Assembly (NCBI GenBank): GCA_963813525.1
Contig: CAWEZI010000005.1
Span: 1,240,001-1,304,000, forward strand
Reading direction: 5' to 3'
Length of the DNA: 64,000 nt
Source: Bog-756 sp963813525
GTDB taxonomy: Bacteria; Actinomycetota; Acidimicrobiia; Acidimicrobiales; RAAP-2
The notes below the pieces were generated by a model. It saw only the letters and a list, made by a program, of their open reading frames with translations. It was not told the DNA's origin and searched no databases. A program made the position numbers and the translations under genes. Of this stretch, positions 60,164 through 64,000 are shown one piece after another; within the stretch, counting starts at the first letter, position 1, and each line of letters opens with the position of its first letter.

Positions 60164-61096
60164 ATGGCGGTGGGGGAGGATCGCCGGAAGGCATGGGCGG
60201 AGCGGGCTCAGAACAGGTGGGTGTGGGTCGGGTTCGCCATGCCGGGCATCATCTGGTTGACGTTGCTGTTCCTGGTCCCCTTCTACACCGTGCTCGCCAT
60301 CGCCGGCGGCCAGCTCAATGCCATCTTCCAATCGCCGGAGCCCGTCTGGAATCCCCTCAAGTGGACCGGTGCCAACTTCACCGCCGTATTCCACGACCTG
60401 GTCGGTCAGGGGGCGTTCATCGGGCCCATCTTCGGTCGCACGCTGGTCTACGTGGCCGTGGCCTCGGTCCTCTCCCTGCTCATCGCCTACCCGGCCGCCT
60501 ACTTCGTCACCCGGTTCGCCGGGCGCCGCAAGGTGCTGTTCCTGGCCCTGCTCATCGCCCCGTTCTGGATCAGCTACATGATGCGCATGCTGGCCTGGAT
60601 CGATCTGCTGCAGACCGACGGCTACGTGAACCGGGCCCTGGTCGACCTCCACCTGGTCAGCCAGCCGATCGACTGGCTGGGTGGAAAGCCGGTGACCGTC
60701 ATCCTGGGACTGGTGTACGGCTACATCCCCTACCTGATCCTGGTTCTGTATGCCGGCCTCGATCGCATCGACCAGCGGTTGATCGAAGCCGGGCGCGACC
60801 TCGGCCTCAACCGGACCCGGACCTTCCTCCGGGTGACCCTCCCGTTGAGCCGCCAGGCCATCCTGACCGGCATGTTGATCACCGTGCTGCCGATGATGGG
60901 TGACTACTTCACAAATCAGCTGCTGTCCGGCGCATCGTCGACCGCCATGATCGGCAACGTCATCGACAGCCAGCTCGACACGTCCAGCCAGGAGGCCCAG
61001 GGCGCGGCCCTCTCCCTGCTCCTCCTGGCCTTCCTGCTGGTGCCCATGCTCTATTACGTGGCCAAGACCCGTCACGCCTCGGCCGAGGCCTTCTGA
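60164..61096 (+). CDS. ABC transporter permease (PotB-like)
   Basis: About 310 aa with six membrane helices. The first is VGFAMPGIIWLTLLFLVPFYTVLAIAG. The cytosolic EAA loop reads EAGRDLGLNRTRTFLRVTLPLS, the docking site for the ATPase. LLIAPFWISYMMRMLAWIDLL is the typical PotB/CysT-type segment. ATG 60164 starts 13 bp after the binding protein, and its stop overlaps the next permease start as TGATG. Confidence 0.9.
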   Translation: MAVGEDRRKAWAERAQNRWVWVGFAMPGIIWLTLLFLVPFYTVLAIAGGQLNAIFQSPEPVWNPLKWTGANFTAVFHDLVGQGAFIGPIFGRTLVYVAVASVLSLLIAYPAAYFVTRFAGRRKVLFLALLIAPFWISYMMRMLAWIDLLQTDGYVNRALVDLHLVSQPIDWLGGKPVTVILGLVYGYIPYLILVLYAGLDRIDQRLIEAGRDLGLNRTRTFLRVTLPLSRQAILTGMLITVLPMMGDYFTNQLLSGASSTAMIGNVIDSQLDTSSQEAQGAALSLLLLAFLLVPMLYYVAKTRHASAEAF

Positions 61097-62064
61097 TGGC
61101 CCTGACCACCGAGGTCGTCCCCCCGCACGCACCGACCCGTGACGACGGGCCGCCGACGGTGACCCCCCCATCGGCGAGGCCGCGCCGGAGGCAGCCCCCG
61201 TGGCGCAACCCCTGGCGCCGACCGTGGATCCTCGAGAGCTTCACCTGGCTGTACCTGCTCTGGTCGATCGTCCCCATCGCCATCGCCGTGCTCTTCTCGT
61301 TCAACAACGGCAAGTCCCAGAGCGTCTGGCAGGGATTCTCGACCCGCTGGTACTGGGGCGACCCCATCAATTCGGTCTGGCACGACCCGACCCTGCGCAG
61401 CGCCGTGTACCAGACCATCCGGCTCTCGATCCTGACCACGGTGGTGGCCGTCCCCCTGGGTGTGGCCTTCGCCATCGGCATCAACCGCTGGCGGACCCGC
61501 ACGTCCACCACCTTCAACTTCGTGATGGTGTTCTCCTACGTGATCCCCGAGCTCATCTTCGGGGTGGCCATGTTCTTCCTCTTCACCCAACTCTTCACCT
61601 TCATCCACCTGGGCACGGCGGCCGAGGTGCTCGGCCTGGTCACCTGGAACTTCAGTTGGCCGGCCATCATTGTCCTGGCCCGACTGGTATCGATCGGGAA
61701 CTCCTACGAGGAAGCGGCGGCCGACCTCGGTGCGTCGCGGCTCCAATCGATCCGGCGGGTGCTGATCCCCCTTTTGATGCCGGCCATCTTCGCCAGCACC
61801 GTCCTGGTGTTCGCCAGCGTGGTCGACGACTTTGTGGTGGTCGACCTGCTCTCGTCGACGGCCAACACCCAGCCCATGTCGGTGATCATCTACTCGACCA
61901 GCCACGGAGGCAACGGGGGCCCGGCCCTCAACGCCCTGGCCACCATCATGCTGGTCCTTTCTTTCGTGGCCGCCGGAATCGGTCTCGGGGCCTACCGGTG
62001 GATGACCCGCGGCGAGCGGGGGAGCAGTCGCCAGGAGGCCATGACCAGCATCGCCGGCATGTGA
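61096..62064 (+). CDS. ABC transporter permease (PotC-like)
   Basis: About 322 aa. The proline/arginine-rich cytosolic N terminus (PSARPRRRQPPWRNPWRRPW) precedes six helices. The EAA loop is EEAAADLGASRLQSIRRVLIPLLMP, and SVVDDFVVVDLLSS is the PotC-type periplasmic-side segment. Start ATG 61096 overlaps the potB-like stop by one base, so the two permeases are translationally coupled. The ATPase gene is convergent, 10 bp away. Confidence 0.9.
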   Translation: MALTTEVVPPHAPTRDDGPPTVTPPSARPRRRQPPWRNPWRRPWILESFTWLYLLWSIVPIAIAVLFSFNNGKSQSVWQGFSTRWYWGDPINSVWHDPTLRSAVYQTIRLSILTTVVAVPLGVAFAIGINRWRTRTSTTFNFVMVFSYVIPELIFGVAMFFLFTQLFTFIHLGTAAEVLGLVTWNFSWPAIIVLARLVSIGNSYEEAAADLGASRLQSIRRVLIPLLMPAIFASTVLVFASVVDDFVVVDLLSSTANTQPMSVIIYSTSHGGNGGPALNALATIMLVLSFVAAGIGLGAYRWMTRGERGSSRQEAMTSIAGM

Positions 62065-62074
62065 GTGGGACCGG

Positions 62075-63241
62075 TCAGTCGGAGGGGTGGACGGATTGTC
62101 CGACCGGTTGCACAGCGGGCACCTCGACCTCCGCCGGCGGGGGATCCTCCACGGGGGCCAGGGCCATGGACGGCAGGACCCGGAGCCCGTCGGCCGGCAG
62201 GTGGACCTGGACGGCCGTGCCCTGTTGGTAGGCGGGCGGCCCACCCTGGTTCTGGAGCAGGGCCTGTACCGTCTGGCCGTGGGCCAACCGCATGATGACC
62301 TGGGTGGACGAACCGAGGAAGACCAACCGCTCGACCATGGCCGGCACCCGGTTGGGTCCCGTCGCATCGTAGGGTTCGATGGTGATCCGCTCCGGTCGGA
62401 CCGCCACCTTCACCGGGCCGACGCAGTCGGTCGATCCCTGCTCGGCGGCCAGGTGGAACGCTCCCAGCGTGATCCGGCACGCACCACCGGCGTCCGGGCC
62501 GTCGGCGTGGGCGTCCATCAGGTTGGACACCCCCAAGAAGTCGGCGACATAGGCATCCACCGGCTCCTCGTAGACCTCGACCGGCGTGCCCACCTGTGCC
62601 ACCTTCCCGGATTCCATGACGGCCAGCCGGTCCGACATGGTGAGCGCCTCCTCCTGGTCATGGGTCACGTAGAGAAAGGTGATTCCCACCGTCTCCTGTA
62701 GCGCCTTGAGTTCGATCTGGAGGGCGCGTCTGAGTTTGGCGTCGAGGGCACCCAGCGGTTCGTCGAGCAGGAGCACGGCCGGATTGAGAACCAGGGCCCG
62801 AGCCAGGGCCACGCGCTGCTGCTGTCCGCCGGAGAGCTGGCCTGGACGACGCTTCTCGTAACCGAGCAGCTGGACCAGCTCCAGGGCGGCACCGACCCGG
62901 CGGACCGATTCGGCCTTGGTCAGTCGCTGGTAGCGGAGACCGAAGGCCACGTTGTCGGCCACCGACAGGAACGGAAAGAGGGCATAGCTCTGGAAGACGG
63001 TGTTGACGTTTCGCTTGTGGGGCGGCTTGGCGGCCACGTCCACACCGTCGAGGTAGATGGACCCGCTGGTGGGCTGCTCGAAACCGGCCACCAGGCGCAG
63101 GGTGGTGGTCTTCCCGCAGCCCGAGGGCCCGAGGATGGAGAAGAATTCCCCCGAGGGGACATGGAGGTCGATACCGGCCACCGCCTCGACCTCGTCGAAG
63201 CGCTTGCACAGGCCCACGATCTGCACCTCACCACCGGCCAT
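62075..63241 (-). CDS. ABC transporter ATP-binding protein (PotA-like)
   Basis: About 388 aa. Walker A is GPSGCGKTT (residues 39-47), the Q-loop FQSYALFP, the signature LSGGQQQR, Walker B VLLLDEP and the switch histidine VTHDQEEA. A C-terminal TOBE regulatory domain (KVAVRPERITIEP, VERLVFLGSSTQVIMRL) is typical of polyamine or ferric-iron importers. ATG 63241 has GGGAGGGAGG. Although the permeases are on the opposite strand, it completes the importer. The TetR gene lies 51 bp upstream on the same strand. Confidence 0.92.
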   Translation of the reverse strand: MAGGEVQIVGLCKRFDEVEAVAGIDLHVPSGEFFSILGPSGCGKTTTLRLVAGFEQPTSGSIYLDGVDVAAKPPHKRNVNTVFQSYALFPFLSVADNVAFGLRYQRLTKAESVRRVGAALELVQLLGYEKRRPGQLSGGQQQRVALARALVLNPAVLLLDEPLGALDAKLRRALQIELKALQETVGITFLYVTHDQEEALTMSDRLAVMESGKVAQVGTPVEVYEEPVDAYVADFLGVSNLMDAHADGPDAGGACRITLGAFHLAAEQGSTDCVGPVKVAVRPERITIEPYDATGPNRVPAMVERLVFLGSSTQVIMRLAHGQTVQALLQNQGGPPAYQQGTAVQVHLPADGLRVLPSMALAPVEDPPPAEVEVPAVQPVGQSVHPSD

Positions 63242-63292
63242 CGGGCCTCCCTCCCTCGCCGTTCGCCGGCCCGGGGTCACCGCCGCCGAGCA

Positions 63293-63985
63293 TCATCGGT
63301 TCACCCGCTTCCTACCCCCATTCTTCTTCGGCTTCCAGGTGAAGCCGAGCGCCATGGCGGCAAAGTTCATGGTGGACCGGAAGGCCAGTTGGGGCTCGAC
63401 CGCCGGGTCCTCGAGGGCTATCTGTATGGCGAACCCGTCCAGCAGCGCCGACAGGGTGATGGCGAATTGTTTGGCGTCGACCTTCTCGAACTCCCCTTGT
63501 GCAATCCCGTCGCGCACCACGGCGGCGATGGTCTCGCGCCAGTGGGCGTCGAACTCCTCCCGCACCCGGGCCACCTCGGGACGGCGGACCGACTGGGCCC
63601 ACAGATCGAGCCACAACGCCCACGACTCGGGGAGTTCGGTGTCCGCCTCGCTCAGGCAGGTCATGGCCACGATCTCCTCCAACCGGGCAGCGGCACTGTC
63701 GATGACCGCCATGCGCCTGGCCCCGAGGTCGTACCACAGGTCCTCGGCGTACCGCATGGCATCGGTCAGGAGGTTGTCCTTGGTCTTGAAGTAGTAGATG
63801 ACCAGGGCCGGGCTGGTGCCGGCCTGCTCGGCCACGTCGGCTATCCGGGTATCGGGGAATCCCCGCTCGGCTATGACCTCGAGCGCCGCTCGCAGCAGGT
63901 CGACACGGCGCTGGTCAGCAGCCCCGTTCGCCGTCGTGATGATCTCGTCGTCCTTTGGCATGGTCACCTCGGGGACCTTTGACAT
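63293..63985 (-). CDS. TetR-family regulator (BetI-like)
   Basis: About 230 aa. The N-terminal HTH is RVDLLRAALEVIAERGFPDTRIADVAEQAGTSPALVIYYFKTKDNLLTDAM, the classic TetR tri-helix with recognition residues in SPALVIYYFKTKDNLL. The C-terminal ligand domain has segments (SWALWLDLWAQSVRRPEV) resembling BetI-type regulators of choline or polyamine genes. Starts are close together (GTG 63991, ATG 63985, ATG 63961); ATG 63985 with AAGG upstream is chosen. Its likely operators are the two GACTGA-type palindromes in this cluster. Confidence 0.85.
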   Translation of the reverse strand: MSKVPEVTMPKDDEIITTANGAADQRRVDLLRAALEVIAERGFPDTRIADVAEQAGTSPALVIYYFKTKDNLLTDAMRYAEDLWYDLGARRMAVIDSAAARLEEIVAMTCLSEADTELPESWALWLDLWAQSVRRPEVARVREEFDAHWRETIAAVVRDGIAQGEFEKVDAKQFAITLSALLDGFAIQIALEDPAVEPQLAFRSTMNFAAMALGFTWKPKKNGGRKRVNR

Positions 63986-64000
63986 GCTCACCTTGGGGGA

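Overview
The window is a GC-rich actinobacterial chromosome segment. Many genes start with GTG or TTG, several lie on putatively leaderless transcripts, and the ArsI/ArsC types, the YVTN-like and 'GYWLVASDGG' propeller repeats and twin-arginine lipoproteins fit Actinomycetota, most likely Acidimicrobiia or a close soil/aquatic lineage (inference; no rRNA or tRNA gene is present to confirm it).

Layout. 1-17 kb is a dense, very GC-rich block of metabolic and envelope genes: aldo/keto reductase, D-aminoacylase-type amidohydrolase, stand-alone adenylating enzyme, PQQ-type propeller, two GNAT acetyltransferases, phytanoyl-CoA-dioxygenase-like enzyme, SnoaL-like protein, MpaB/DUF2236 oxygenase, Tat-exported GH78 rhamnosidase, NHL propeller, FAD-linked hydroxyacid dehydrogenase and a 3-hydroxyisobutyrate-dehydrogenase-like enzyme. 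17-54 kb is looser and less GC-biased. It holds a PHM/DBH-like copper monooxygenase lipoprotein, a V4R/GAF/GGDEF/EAL c-di-GMP protein, an alpha/beta hydrolase lipoprotein, a frameshifted methyltransferase, a giant Ig-like surface protein followed by a decayed copper amine oxidase, a tatA-tatB-tatC cluster running into a small Tat substrate and a DUF4331 protein, a GYW-repeat secreted protein, a chromate/arsenic resistance cluster (chrA-arsR / arsI-aquaporin-arsC), a YVTN propeller, an EF-G-like GTPase, a second giant repeat protein, a NERD-domain protein and gene remnants. 54-64 kb is a compact polyamine-type uptake and catabolism cluster: NAD-formate dehydrogenase, aldehyde dehydrogenase, class III aminotransferase, a PotD/PotB/PotC/PotA-like ABC transporter and a TetR regulator, with two matching palindromes that are good candidates for the TetR operators.

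Most unusual signal. Four intergenic hairpins share one architecture: an outer stem, a 2-nt 5' bulge beginning with T, an inner stem opening GAG/(C,T)TC, and a GGG/CCC-closed loop carrying CCGCC. Their stems differ in sequence but keep pairing, and the G-T wobbles are valid on only one strand of each copy. They look like a dispersed structured-RNA or REP-like family that I do not recognise.

Links between genes. The arsenic cluster shows classic divergent ArsR control. The Tat genes sit directly before two proteins of which the small one has a twin-arginine signal and the large DUF4331 partner has none, suggesting a dedicated or hitch-hiking export unit. The polyamine cluster joins import, transamination, aldehyde oxidation and, unexpectedly, formate oxidation.
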